Assembly: GCA_021292165.1 (NCBI GenBank)
Contig: CM037877.1
Span: 161,235,580-161,299,579 of the forward strand
Length of the DNA: 64,000 nucleotides
Direction of reading: 5' to 3'
DNA from: Shinisaurus crocodilurus
Lineage: Eukaryota; Chordata; Lepidosauria; Squamata; Shinisauridae
Below, one piece after another: positions 11,059-21,638 of the stretch (position 1 is the first letter of the stretch; each line of letters begins with the position of its first letter). The position numbers and the translations under genes are program-made. The notes beneath the pieces were generated by a model, which saw nothing but the letters and a program-made list of their open reading frames with translations, had not been told where the DNA came from and did no database searches.

Positions 11059-11589
11059 GTGTTCCAAAACCCACAAGGACAGACTGGGGGGGGGGACAGT
11101 TACTCTGCATCTCTCCAATACATGCCCACAGTGTGTTTATGAACACATATCTGCCCTCCACACTCATATCTACCCTATGTTTCTACTCTAAAATCCCAAC
11201 AGACACTTTTGCAAGAGAAAAGCAGCTTTGAGAGTGGGTGATCAGAACACAGGAGCATTGATGTGCCTGTGTGCTTAACCCTTCCCCCATCTGTTGCCTT
11301 TTTGCCATTTCTCCCACTCCACCCTCCCACGGGGTTCCAGAGGCGGGTCTATCCTCACAGACCTGTTTTGGTGTGTGTGTATGGGGGGGGGGGGTTGTTA
11401 TACGCATGTAACACTAAGTTACACTTTAAAAGGCTCCAGGGGGTAAAGCTAAGCTCGCTCATCAGCTTCTCCAAACTACCGTAATTCGCTCCTTACCCAG
11501 AAAGGGGGAACCATCTGTGTCTCCAGCCACCCCTATATAAAACAGCCTATTCTCAGTTAAACTGCCTTTTAGCTTTAAACTAGGGAGAG

Positions 11590-11700
11590 GCAACTGACCT
11601 CCACAGATTTTAGCCTGCAACTTCCATCAGCCCTAGACAACATTGCCAATGGTGAGGGATCATGGGAGCTGAAGGCCACAAGTTGACCACCCCCGCTTTA
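11590..11700. mobile_element. hAT-like palindromic MITE, worn
   Basis: GGGAGAGGCAACTGACC ... CCATCAGCCCTAGACAAC ... GGGAGCTGAAGGCCAC ... GACCACCCCCGC. Inverted halves as in 11852-11987, more diverged. Confidence 0.5.
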
Positions 11701-11851
11701 ATGAATTAATTAGCAAGCATCAGTCTTAATGATCTGTTGGTGGTCACAGTTAACAGAATCGGAAAGTTCTCTTATCTTTACTTGTGTGTATACAATAGGC
11801 ACAGCTGATGGCAAGCGACCCTTGCAAGAACATATCAGAAACAGGTTAGTG

Positions 11852-11987
11852 CAGGGCTAAGCAGCCCTGTGCCCTCCAGATGTTTGGGACTACAACACCC
11901 ACAATTCCTGACCATTGTCCATGTTGGCTAGGGCTGATGGGTGTTGTAGTCCAAAACATCTGGAGGGCACCAGGCGGCCTTCCCCTG
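11852..11987. mobile_element. hAT-type palindromic MITE
   Basis: 136 bp. The arms GTGCCCTCCAGATGTTT and AAACATCTGGAGGGCAC are inverted copies. Flanks GGTTAGTG and GGTTACTG differ at one base, as expected for an 8-bp target duplication. Confidence 0.8.
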
Positions 11988-12114
11988 GGTTACTGCTTTT
12001 AAACACTCCCCTTATGTTTTAGAATATACTTTTAGCCTCTTCTGCTTCAGAAGTAGGAGGAACAGTGATGGAAAGGAGCTCCTAAAGAGCCCAACATGAT
12101 CCTGGCCGATGGCT

Positions 12115-12292
12115 TTATATCCATCTAATCCAGTGTTGACTACTCTGACTGGCAGCAGTTCTCCAGAGTTCCAGTTGGACAAGGGTATTTCCTATTAGCT
12201 GCTATCTGATCCTTTTAACTGGAAATGTCATGGAGGGAACCAGGGATTTTCTGCATACAAAGCATGTGAACTACCAGTCCCTCTCCTAAAGA
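12115..12292 (-). mobile_element. tRNA-Ala-like SINE, reverse orientation
   Basis: On the minus strand: CATGCTTTGTATGCAGAAAATC with box-B-like CCCTGGTTCCC, then TTCCAGTTAAAAGGATCAG, the same body as the forward copy at 56455-56690. Both copies are diverged; it is a SINE, not a tRNA gene. Confidence 0.7.
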
Positions 12293-13349
12293 TTCCCATC
12301 TCTGTAAACCCATAGCTGTATTTGGGAGGGTGGGGGGAGAGGAGAGAATCTGATTTCAAACCGATTAGAAATCAAAGGCTGTCCTACAGTACCATATTCT
12401 TGTTAAATCCTGCTCTCCAGTATTGTTGCCATTTTTAATCTTGGTCTTTCTTGAATTTGATTCTGATCATGCAAGGCTACAGAGATTTTAGTTGCTGGCA
12501 GGTAAAGAAACAGCATTGCGATCTTGTGAATTTGTAAGGGGGGTAACATCTACAGAACGTTCAGAAAAACACGAATGGTTTTAATAATGGAATTCAGATT
12601 CAAGTCTCCTGGTAAATATATCCTTCATAAACTCAGCAGAAATGTCTAATCTATATTTTAAGATATGTATTGTGCGTGTGTGTGCACGCGCGTATCATTA
12701 CTTCAAATTCTTGGTACAGAGCAAGACACACAACTAGTAAGAACCCCCCCCCCCTTCTGATCTTTATATGCTCAAGGTCCTATTTAGTGGACATCTTATT
12801 TGTAATTTCACCATAGCAAAATAGCCATTTGTTCTTACATCTGTATGCCAAAATGTGATGTTGCCATTGATATGCTGATGCACTGATGTAGAAGGAATTG
12901 ACAGAACCAGTTCTATTCCTCCTTAAGCACTTACATACCAGTGTAATTATGTCAAATTATCAATTTTTTGCTAAGCAGTTCTATTTCTCCCAGTCTTACC
13001 TATCGTAATAGTGGCTTTCCTGCTTAATGTGTCGTCATTATCACCATATGTACCATGTCAACTACTTTGCTCTGGCCTGGTTCAACCTAACACCCACTGA
13101 TTTTGTACTCGTGCTCACACAAATGGGGGTTACAAGCTGCAATCCACCCATAAGGAGCTTCAGCATTTTGCTACAAGATAAACCTAATTTTCCTACTATT
13201 TTCCCCTCTCTCTCATGTAGCTGGTGGCAACTGATGCCATTGGGGTGGAGAGCAGTGCAACTAATGGTTGGTGGAGCCAAGGCATCAGAGTAGGCAGAAC
13301 CAACTGGGTTTAGTCCTTTCAGCCTACATTTTCTGTTTCACCAGCAACA

Positions 13350-13820
13350 CACTGCACAAAAAGGGCAAACTGAGGCATGCAGGCTAACTGCAAGATCATG
13401 AGTGCAAAGCAGAGGCTTGGAGGGGTTCTCTGGTCCATACGAGGGTTGGAAGGGGATGTCTTACTCATGCAGAAAAGCAGTCCTTTGAACCCACATTTCT
13501 CTGCTCCTGAGCAGGGGCCCATTGCACAGAAAAAGCAAACTAAGCAGGTTAATGTAAAGATCAAGAGTGCAAATCAAAGGATGGGGTGGGGTGGGGTGGG
13601 AGTTTGACCCAAACAACAACACAAAAGCAATCCTTTGAACTCACCCAGTGCACAGAAGGGGAAAACTAAGGCATGGAACTTAACTGCAAGATCATGAGTT
13701 CCAAGCAAAGGGTTGGGAGGGGGGAGTGTCTCTGATCCACAGTACACCACAAAAGTACTCCGTTGGACCCACATTTTTCTATTTCAGCTGCCACCCCTTT
13801 CATGCAAAAGACAAACTGAA
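13350..13820. repeat. Degenerate tandem repeat
   Basis: The phrase TGCACA-AAA-GG-CAAACTGAGGCATG, then TAACTGCAAGATCATGAGTGC, then AAGCAGAGG-TTGG-GGGG recurs at about 13355, 13532, 13651 and, partly, 13801. The phrase TCCTTTGAACCCACATTTCTC follows each time. Spacing varies from about 120 to 177 bp. Open frames across it are by-products. Confidence 0.7.
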
Positions 13821-14069
13821 GCTATGCCCTGCCTACACATAGTATAGGGCCACCACTGGAAAACCCTTCCTACACATAAACAGGAAAGATTTAATCAATT
13901 CACATACAATGTGGCTCTGCAAAGCAACTTTGCTAGCTATGATGCTAGCCTTTAAAAATTGGAAATCAAAGTGACCCCCAGCCTGCACCAAAACATACAG
14001 GTGAGGGCAGAAAATGAAGAGATGAACTGGGAGAGTTAAGATAAATTTACAAGAGTGGGTAATTACTGA

Positions 14070-14165
14070 GACTACAGTCCTATGCAAACGTACCTGGAAG
14101 TAAGTCCAGGGGGTAAGTAACTCAGTGGGGCTTTCTTCTGAGTGGACATATATAATTGCACTGTC
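14070..14165. mobile_element. PIF-Harbinger-like MITE fragment
   Basis: AGTCCTATGCAAACGTACC, then GGAAGTAAGTCC, then GGGGCTTTCTTCTGAGTGG and ATATATAATTGCACTG. Inverted halves matching the uninterrupted family copy at 23206-23298. Confidence 0.55.
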
Positions 14166-14754
14166 TGAGCTGTTTACTGACTGAGAAAGAAGTAGGTAAT
14201 CTTTATCTTTCCCTCCAAACCCTTTCTTTACTTTCACTTTGAGAGCGATAACTTCAACCCCTTTTGTATATTCAAAGGGTGGCCTGAGAAGAAGGGAGGG
14301 AAGAGGAAGGAGGGAGATGGGGGTAAAAAAAATACTATCTTTGTTTTTGCTAAGAATGTTGTGAAATTGTTTTGAATATGCACAAAATCATTCTTTCCTT
14401 CACCCAAAGATATAATGCATTACTTCTTTACAAGCATATTAACATCCTTATTGTAAAGTTAGCCAAAAAATAATTGCCATAATACTACGGTAATTTGTAG
14501 TACATGCCACTAGAGGTCTCTTCACTGTTACATACATTAGAAGATTGAAACTTGAAAGTTGACAAGTAAACTAATTGGCTGAGAAAATGGCTTGTAATAA
14601 CTAGAAAAATGAAATTGAAACTTTGGTAAAATGATAGTTTTATAGCACAGTGGATTGATTTAAATCAAGGCAATTTAAATCAACAAGAAAAATATAATCA
14701 GCAAGGGGAAAAAAATAAACTAAAATAAATCATTCGTTTAAATCATACGTTATA

Positions 14755-14955
14755 TGTAGTCATTAGACTGTTGGACTAGGACTAGAAGAACCAGCTTCAA
14801 AGCCAAGCCAGCTATTGGCTCCCTGGGTGAGTAACTATTTCTCTGCCTAACCTACTTCACAGGGTTGTTGTGAGGATAAAAGGGGGCAGAGAGATCCATG
14901 TATGCTGCCTTGAGTTCCTCGGGGGGAAATATATGTAAATAAATAAATGAAACAA
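14755..14955 (+). mobile_element. MIR-like CORE-SINE, 5' worn
   Basis: GACTGTTGGACTAGGAC, then CCTGGGTGAGTAACT, the core CTTCACAGGGTTGTTGTGAG and tail GCTGCCTTGAGTTCC with AAATAAATAAATGA. Confidence 0.75.
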
Positions 14956-15028
14956 TGGTGCTTACGTCCTGGTCAATCTAACCACTAAAATATGTTTACA
15001 ACTTTACAACTAGATAGAACCTTTAACA

Positions 15029-15402
15029 CAGGGGTGCAAAAGCTCAGGCCTGGGGGCCAAATCTGGCACTCTGGGAGCCAAATCCGGCATTCTGGGGGCC
15101 AAATCTGGCACTCTGGAGCTCCCCAGATGGTCACTCCCCTTCTCCTAGGACCACCCCCTTCTCCTGACCACTGATCATTTGATGGTGTCCCAGTTTTCGT
15201 GCAGTTTTTCCCCATTCTAAAAGGTTGAAATGCCTATCCTAAGGCTCAGCTACTGGCAGGAAGAGCTTTCAGCGAACAAATGCTGGTATTTTTGGCACGA
15301 CCCCTTTCTCTTCAGCCCTTCCCACCACTACACCATGCGGCCCCTGAGAGCTTCTTCTAGATGGGATTTGGCCCTCAGGCTGAAAGAGGTTCTGCACCCC
15401 TG
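15029..15402. mobile_element. hAT-type MITE with perfect 8-bp duplication
   Basis: 374 bp bounded by CAGGGGTGCAAAAGCTCAGG and GAGGTTCTGCACCCCTG. The octamer CTTTAACA stands on both sides (15021-15028 and 15403-15410). GGCCAAATCTGGCACTCTGG is repeated near the left end. The right subterminal part GGGATTTGGCCCTCAGGCTG is inverted to the left. A related copy sits at 16563-16924. Confidence 0.9.
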
Positions 15403-15863
15403 CTTTAACACCATCTAGGAGAGTATACTTTGTATACGGTAATTTATAGAACTTGATATTTCGTATTAATTTTAGAAAATGCTACTTGGTATACTGCTTA
15501 TTTAATGGAGCAAATCTTGGCTCATTATCTGTGTCAGAAGGAAGGGCTGGTAGTTACTGGGTAGAACAGTTTACTTTCAAATGACGCAAAGGAGATATCC
15601 TTGTCTGTAAATAGTCATAATTTGAAAACTGGGCAAACTGAAGAGCTCATATGTAGCATAAAAATAGAATTATACAAGATCTCCGAGATATACTCTGATC
15701 TGATACTCTGATAAAAATAGACGTTTACAAGATTCACTGAGGTACAGAGAATGATCCTCTGAGTGATAATACAGAATGACATATCCTGGAGCCATTCATT
15801 GTTCCATCCACAGTATAAGCACATACCAACAATATCTTGCCTTCAAAAATATTTTCCCCATGT

Positions 15864-15957
15864 TTCTTTACTTACACAGAAAATCAGCTTTTATCTAAAT
15901 GTGCTTGACAGAGGGGGAGTGATTCTGTTTAAGGGATTAATATGCCTGTACAGCATA
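15864..15957 (+). repeat. 94-bp block duplicated at 23349-23442 (copy 1)
   Basis: Starts TTCTTTACTTACACAG and ends CTGTACAGCATA. Identical, base for base by eye, to 23349-23442, 7.5 kb away, although the sequence on both sides differs. Confidence 0.95.
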
Positions 15958-16023
15958 CTTGTATTCAGATTCATTTTAACCAAGTTTTCTCTCTCTTTTT
16001 TTCTTTTTTTAAAGAGAAACTTA

Positions 16024-16156
16024 GGGCACAATCCTATGCATGTTTAGGTAGAAAAATGTTCTACAGCTCCCAGCATTCCCTAGCCAGCATGGCTGGCTGG
16101 GGAATGCTGGGAGTTCTAGGACTTTCCTTTATCTAAACATGCATAGGATTGCGCCC
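16024..16156. mobile_element. PIF-Harbinger-type MITE
   Basis: 133 bp. Terminal inverted repeats GGGCACAATCCTATGCATG and CATGCATAGGATTGCGCCC, flanked by TTA on both sides, the usual PIF-Harbinger target. Centre palindromic (AGCATTCCCTAGCC / GGGGAATGCTGG). Confidence 0.85.
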
Positions 16157-16399
16157 TTACAATATTTTAATTTAAAATAAAAACAAAAACTCTGGTTCAA
16201 ATTTTTAAAATCCATATGGTCTTAAAAAAAATATCATCAATTTTTATCCTACTTTTTTTATATATACTGAAGTACACATGTTATTAATAAACTATTTAAG
16301 AAACCAGCAATTGTCCATATATAGTGCACAGTAAACCACCTCTGATTATCTCAGGGAGCATTTCTTTCTCTAACATCTTAGCCTGGCCTCTTTAGAGGG

Positions 16400-16545
16400 T
16401 TTTATTTATTTTATTTTATTTTATTTATTACATTTGTGAATCGCCCATCTGGCCGGCCACCCAGCCACCCTGGGCGATGTACAATTCAAACTGCAGTACT
16501 ACACAAACATAACACAATTAAAACATTGCTCGAGGGTTACATAAC
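16400..16545 (-). mobile_element. L2 3' UTR fragment, reverse
   Basis: The reverse complement reads TGTACATCGCCCAGGGTGG, then CCAGATGGGCGATTC and an AATAAA tail, matching the 3' end of the young L2 at 43070-43130. Confidence 0.8.
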
Positions 16546-16562
16546 TGGTTATACTGGAAGTA

Positions 16563-16924
16563 GGGTTGCACCGGACATTGAGACACCTGCCTTCCTGGGG
16601 TTCCAGTCTGGCCCTCCGGGGTTCTCAAAAGGGCGTTTCCTTCTCCTGCCACCCTTCTCCCCACCCACTCATCACTGGGTGGTTTCCTGGTTTTTGTGCA
16701 GTTTTCCTCCATTCTACTCTCCTAAGAGTTACTGGCAGTAACTAATTACTCTCCTAAGGCTTAGTTACCGGCAGTAAGGGCTTAAGGCTAAAATATATCG
16801 GTATATTTGATATTTTGGGCCCGCCCCTTTTGCCATTGGCCCCGCCTACTGCTGGAATGTGCCCCCCCCAGAGCTTCTCTGAAATGGAATTTGGCCCTTG
16901 GGCTAAAAGAGGTTCAACACCCCT
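16563..16924. mobile_element. hAT-type MITE, worn relative of 15029-15402
   Basis: Shares GTCTGGCCCTCC, GTGCAGTTTTCCTCCATTCTA, GGCTTAGTTACCGGCAG and the right end GGGCTAAAAGAGGTTCAACACCCC. Left terminus decayed. Confidence 0.7.
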
Positions 16925-17095
16925 TATGCAGATGAACAAACTCTATTAATTTAACCATTGAGGCCATGTAGCATACTTTATTATTCCATTCCTCTGTGCT
17001 GGCTAATCTCCATTTGGTGGCTGCAACTAATTTTGCAGCTGTTAAAAGATTTCCTACCAATTTTACATGCTCATTTCTTGCAACACCATGAAGCA
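16925..17095 (-). mobile_element. L1 LINE ORF2 C-terminal fragment
   Basis: Minus-strand frame reads LVGNLLTAAKLVAATKWR, then ASTEEWNNKVCYMASMVKL, the pattern (LLTAA...W...P/SxEEWxxKv) near the end of L1 ORF2. Its upstream part is within the 138-bp block repeated to the right of the DIRS element. Confidence 0.75.
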
Positions 17096-17137
17096 TGCAA
17101 TCCTAAACACACTTACCTGGGAGTAAGTCCCAAAGAA
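17000..17137 (+). repeat. 138-bp direct repeat flanking the DIRS element (left copy)
   Basis: Starts TGGCTAATCTCCATTTGG and ends GTCCCAAAGAA. Identical to 23111-23248. It holds part of an L1 fragment and the left half of a Harbinger-like MITE, which is cut here by the DIRS start at 17138 but runs on intact in the right copy. Confidence 0.95.
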
Positions 17138-17199
17138 GGACAGGTTGCTTACCTGTAACTGTAGTTCTTCGAGTGGTCATCTGTGCATTCACACACATA
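17138..17199 (+). repeat. Left terminal extension of the DIRS element
   Basis: 62 bp (GGACAGGTTGCTTACCTGTA ... CACACACATA) outside the inverted repeat and absent at the right end. A direct copy is found in the internal complementary region at 22749-22806, as expected if the internal region templates the missing end during replication. Confidence 0.85.
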
Positions 17200-17320
17200 T
17201 GGGTTCTCTGCGCCTGCGCTGAGATCGTTCGGGAAACTTCTAAAGCTGAGGTGAATTGGGCGGGAGCCCCTCCCCCCGCGCGTGTCCCTTAGCGCGGCTC
17301 CCGCCCATCTCCTCAGTTCC
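17200..17320 (+). repeat. DIRS left inverted terminal repeat
   Basis: TGGGTTCTCTGCGCC ... CTCCTCAGTTCC. Inverse of 22995-23110, with one 5-bp difference (an extra GCGCT-like step near 17214-17219). Very GC-rich in the middle. Confidence 0.92.
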
Positions 17321-17572
17321 TCTTCGACCGCCATTGCGTGTAGTCGTCGGGTTCTTCTATCCTCTCTCCGGAGTCGCTTAATAGCTGAGTTAACCTTTTT
17401 TCCTATCCCTTTTCCTTAAGAATCTTCTCTCTTTTCTTTCTTCGACTAGTCTATCCCCTTTTCAAAAAAAAAAAAAAAAAAAAAAAATATTACAAAAAAA
17501 CTCTTACTATACCCGTATCTCTCCCCCGATCTTATCCACCTATCTCCTAATCTCTTCTTTATAATTCTAACT

Positions 17573-19684
17573 ATGCCTCTGAAGGCACCTTTTAGAAAAT
17601 GCCAGCGGTGTGGGACGAAAATCCCACCTGCTGATAAGCACCTGCTGTGCTTACTTTGCCTGGGGCAAGGCCATAAAATGGAGACCTGCCAGGACTGCCA
17701 GGCCTTTACAAAACAGGCCCGAAAACAGCGCCAAACTAAGCTGCGAGCTCTCCTGTGGGAGCAGTCTCTATCAGCTAAAGGGCCTGATCCGGAGGAGAAA
17801 CCTGGGGGATCCCAGTCAGCCAAGAAGCCGGCAAAAGATACTTCTGCGGCAAAGAAATTGGCGAAAAAGGCCCATAAAGACAAGGCGGAACGCCTGAAAA
17901 AGAAAATGGCGGACAAACCTAGCAAGGACGCTGAGCCTTCTACCTCAGCTGCCATGAAGGTCTCAGAGCGTACGGCTCTACTAATGTCGGCGATGACTGG
18001 GGCTCGGGATCGAGCTACGGGACCGATTGCCCCCCAGTCTCCCCCGATCTCGACGACGTCTCCTCGAGATCGAGAATCGGGTTCGAAAACCCCGAATAAG
18101 CAACCGCCGACTATAACCACCTCCCTGTCGGAGGGAGAAATTGTGGCATCGCCATCGATGGAACGACCCCGTTCGGGCTCGAGGGGTCCTCCACCACGTC
18201 TTTCGCCCCCAGCAGCATACGCTAAGGAGGAGCGGAGGACGCACAGACCATCACGCTCTCCTCGATACCGAAGCCGCGATTCGACCTCGAGGGATTCTGC
18301 CTCCCGATCAGTCTACTCCCGCCGCCGCGATGACAGATCGTGGTCGGGTTCCTATTATTCGGACTCGAGATCTAGGAGCTACAGGTCCCGATCTCGAGGC
18401 TCGCCTGAACAGAGGAGGCGCGATCATTATTACCGACACCGACGCTCCCCACCTTGAGAGCGCGGACATAGGTCCAGATCTCCTGCGCCAAGACAGAGTA
18501 CGTCTGTATTCCGGGCACCCGTCGAGACCGTAGTCCAACCGACCGCCTCGACCTCGACTGCCCAGACGATTCTCGCCCCTGTTGTCGCGACTCGTTCTTC
18601 GTCGGGATCGGCGTACGTATCGGACTCGGACTCAGTGGCCTCCTCCTCCCATTCCACTTCACCAGATGCACGGGTGGAATCCAAGGAAGCGATCTCCCCT
18701 TCGGAAGACATGGGCAGCTTCGCCGAGCATGTCAGCCGGATGGTGACAGCTCTAGGAGTGGAGGCAAAGACCGCGAAATGAAAAGCAAAGGACGACATCT
18801 ACGCGGTCCTGAAGTCCACTCAGTCCAACCACCTGCTCCTTCCCTTCCTGCCAACACTGCTGGAGACGGTGCAGGAGACCTGGAAAACTCCGGCCTCTAC
18901 GAAACCAACAGCTAAGAGGCTGGAGTCAATGTACAAAATCCAGGAAGAAGGAGCTAAATTCCTGTTTTCCCATCCGACCCCGAACTCGCTCATAGTTAAG
19001 TCAGCGCAGTCTCGTGGGGGAAGACAGCATACGACGCTGGCAGACAAAGAGGGTAAGACATTAGATTCTTACGGCCGTAGGATCTATTCCTCGTCTTCCC
19101 TCGGGCTGAAGGTATCTAACTATGAGGCGCTGCTAGCTAGATACCAGATGTTCATCACGGAGAAGCTGGGAGACCTCTGTGATTATCTGCCGGACGACAA
19201 AAGAGACCTGGCGGCGCAATACATCAAGGAGGCAACCAGTATCGGTGCCCTTCAGATGAACACGGCCCGCCATCAGGTCGACAGCCACACTAGGTCGATG
19301 ATCGGATCCGTGGCTTTGAGGAGACACGCCTGGCTTCGCTCTACCAATCTGACTCCCGATGATAGAGCGAAGATACAAGACCTGCCATTTGACGGAGAAG
19401 GGTTGTTCAACGCCACCACGGACGACTCCCTCGACTCCGCCCAAAAGGCTTTAGCGACGGCCAAGAAGATGGGACTTGTCCGCCAGCCCCCATCTCAACA
19501 ATTCAGGCCAAGACGTTGGTCTCGATTCCCATATCCTTCCTCGCAATACCAACCAGCTGGACAGTATCGAGGTGGGAATCGTCGGCCTCAAGCCCCACAG
19601 CCGCAGGCTCCGCAACGCTCATACCCTCAGCAGCGCTCGAGGGGCTCGCGGAGGGGGGGCGACTTCACTCGACGGCGCCTTTGA
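17573..19684 (+). pseudogene. DIRS ORF1 (gag-like), interrupted by two TGA stops
   Basis: A real ATG at 17573 opens a frame of about 703 codons to the stop at 19682-19684. The N-terminus has a Cys/His array (CQRCGTKIPPADKH, then CLLCLGQGH and CQDC), typical of DIRS ORF1 and probably a nucleic-acid-binding domain. Next come a Lys-rich stretch, then an SR/RS-rich region (about codons 210-290) resembling splicing-factor RS domains, and an acidic Ser-rich part. Two in-frame TGA codons stand at 18455-18457 and 18779-18781; both could be CGA to TGA changes at CpG. The rest stays open, so inactivation looks recent. The ORF overlaps the start of the RT frame. Confidence 0.85.
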
Positions 19685-21638
19685 CTCCGTCACCAGCCCG
19701 ACCGACTTGTCTCCTCCAGCCCAACCTGCTCTCGACACCAGCAGGCCGATCACCTCGTCTCCACCACCTCAGGCACCTCTCTTCGGCTCCCGGCTTCATC
19801 AACACCTCCGGTCCTGGAGGACCATCACGACGGATCGATGGGTGTTGAGCATAGTAGAACACGGCTACAGGATCGAGTTCGGAGCCCTCCCTCCTTTTCT
19901 CGGGATCAAGGCCACCCGTCCAACTCGAGTGCTCCTAGAAGAGATGTCGAACCTCCTGCAAAAAGGAGCAATACGACCGGTTCCCGCAGAAAACTTGGAG
20001 GACGGCCTGTACTCCAGGTACTTCATCGTAAAGAAAAAAGGAGGAGGACTCAGACCGATCCTGGACCTTCGCACAGTAAATCTCTTTATCCCACCAAAGA
20101 GATTTCGTATGGTCACACTCCAATCGCTTCTCCCACTACTCCGAAGGAACGATTGGTTTGCATCCATCGACCTCAAGGATGCGTACTTCCACATCGCCAT
20201 CCACGAGGACACCCAAAAATACCTTCGGTTCCGAGTGGGAGACGACACCTTCCAGTTCGTGGTTCTTCCATTCGGACTTTCCACCGCGCTGAGGGTATTC
20301 ACGAAGTGTATGGCTGTGGTCTGTGCAAGTCTTCGGGCAAGAGGCATCACCGTCTTCCCGTACCTGGACGACTGGTTACTAGTGGCTCAATCAAAACGGG
20401 AACTCCAGCACGCTCTGGAAGAGACCCTGTACCTCCTAGAGGACCTGGGACTCTGCCTAAATGTGGAGAAATCGGTCCTTCAACCAGTAAAGGAGATACA
20501 GTACATCGGCGCGAAACTAAACGCCTTCGAAGGTCGGGCTTATCTACCAAACGACAGAGTGCGTCAAGTAAGGACACTCGCAAAAAGGATCTCAAAGCAG
20601 CCAATATGCTCCGCTCATACGATCCAACGCCTACTGGGGCATATGGCCTCAACAATTGCAGTCGTACGATATGCGAGACTTCGCATGCGACCCCTTCAAA
20701 CATGGTTCATCAAGGAGTTCAAAACAGAGAAAGACAAACCACCCGTCCGCCTATATCTTCCTCGAGCCGTAAGAGAGTCCTTGAGGTGGTGGCAACAGGA
20801 GTCGAATCTGAACGCGGGCGTACCGTTCCAGTCTCCGATGCCGAACCGCATATTAACAACGGATGCATCGTTGCTGGGATGGGGGGCCCACTCAGGCGAT
20901 CACGTCGTACAAGGCACATGGACGTCCACACAAGCTTCCAAACACATCAACTGGCTGGAACTGATGGCCGTTTGGAAAGCATTACAAGCCTTAGAGCAAT
21001 ATCTCTCGAACTGCCACATTCAAGTCGTTACCGACAATACTACGGTGGTCGCGTACATAAACAAACAGGGCGGCACGAGATCGACGCGCCTCGCAAGACT
21101 GACCATGCAGCTCTACGAATGGGCTCTACTTCGAGGAATGTCCTTTGTAGCGATCCACATCGCAGGAAAATCCAATGTACTAGCAGACACTTTGAGCCGC
21201 GTGTCGATGCAATCACACGAATGGACGCTGGACAGGGAGGTGACCAACTCACTGTTCCAACGCTGGGGTCATCCGAGAATAGACCTATTCGCCACCAGCG
21301 AAAACACAATGTGCCCCATGTTCTGCAGCAGGGCAGCCTCGGACCCGAATTCGATCACCGATGCCTTCCTGATGACCTGGAGCGGCGACTTCTATTACCT
21401 ATTCCCCCCAATCCCACTTCTTACACGTGTGATCGCCAAGATAGCTCGGGACGAAACCAATTGCATCCTAGTATGCCCGCGGTGGCCGCGTCAACCTTGG
21501 TTTGCACACCTGCTCAACCTCTCGCAGGGAGATTATCTCCCATTACCACTACAGGACAATCTATTAACACAACACAAAGGCAAAGTGTTTCACCCCAACC
21601 TACATTCGCTAAACCTAATGGCCTGGAGAATCAGATAG
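19476..21638 (+). CDS. DIRS reverse transcriptase / RNase H polyprotein
   Basis: An open frame of 720 codons, +1 relative to gag. It has no early ATG (the first codon of the open frame is TTG), so initiation is unclear; clear homology starts near 19730. RT motifs: KKKGGGLRPILDLR, FASIDLKDAYFHI, FVVLPFGLSTALRVFTK, and the catalytic YLDD at 20361-20372. RNase H motifs: TTDAS (Asp codon 20862-20864), ELMAVWKAL, VTDNTTVVAYIN and KSNVLADTLSR. The C-terminal part (HPRIDLFATSEN ... CPRWPRQPWF) matches the domain after RNase H in DIRS elements. One usually conserved Pro (STAPR) is Leu here, also consistent with CpG decay. Confidence 0.92.
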   Translation: MSASPHLNNSGQDVGLDSHILPRNTNQLDSIEVGIVGLKPHSRRLRNAHTLSSARGARGGGATSLDGAFDSVTSPTDLSPPAQPALDTSRPITSSPPPQAPLFGSRLHQHLRSWRTITTDRWVLSIVEHGYRIEFGALPPFLGIKATRPTRVLLEEMSNLLQKGAIRPVPAENLEDGLYSRYFIVKKKGGGLRPILDLRTVNLFIPPKRFRMVTLQSLLPLLRRNDWFASIDLKDAYFHIAIHEDTQKYLRFRVGDDTFQFVVLPFGLSTALRVFTKCMAVVCASLRARGITVFPYLDDWLLVAQSKRELQHALEETLYLLEDLGLCLNVEKSVLQPVKEIQYIGAKLNAFEGRAYLPNDRVRQVRTLAKRISKQPICSAHTIQRLLGHMASTIAVVRYARLRMRPLQTWFIKEFKTEKDKPPVRLYLPRAVRESLRWWQQESNLNAGVPFQSPMPNRILTTDASLLGWGAHSGDHVVQGTWTSTQASKHINWLELMAVWKALQALEQYLSNCHIQVVTDNTTVVAYINKQGGTRSTRLARLTMQLYEWALLRGMSFVAIHIAGKSNVLADTLSRVSMQSHEWTLDREVTNSLFQRWGHPRIDLFATSENTMCPMFCSRAASDPNSITDAFLMTWSGDFYYLFPPIPLLTRVIAKIARDETNCILVCPRWPRQPWFAHLLNLSQGDYLPLPLQDNLLTQHKGKVFHPNLHSLNLMAWRIR

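Noticed and set aside
13833..14237. 134-codon minus-strand frame
   Set aside because: It runs across a Harbinger-like MITE fragment and has no recognisable domain.
19838..21610. N-terminal 590 codons of the long open frame that ends in the tyrosine recombinase
   Set aside because: It is an out-of-frame shadow of the RT/RNase H frame; composition is Arg/Pro/Ser-rich and it lacks domains. Only the part from about 21615 is real.
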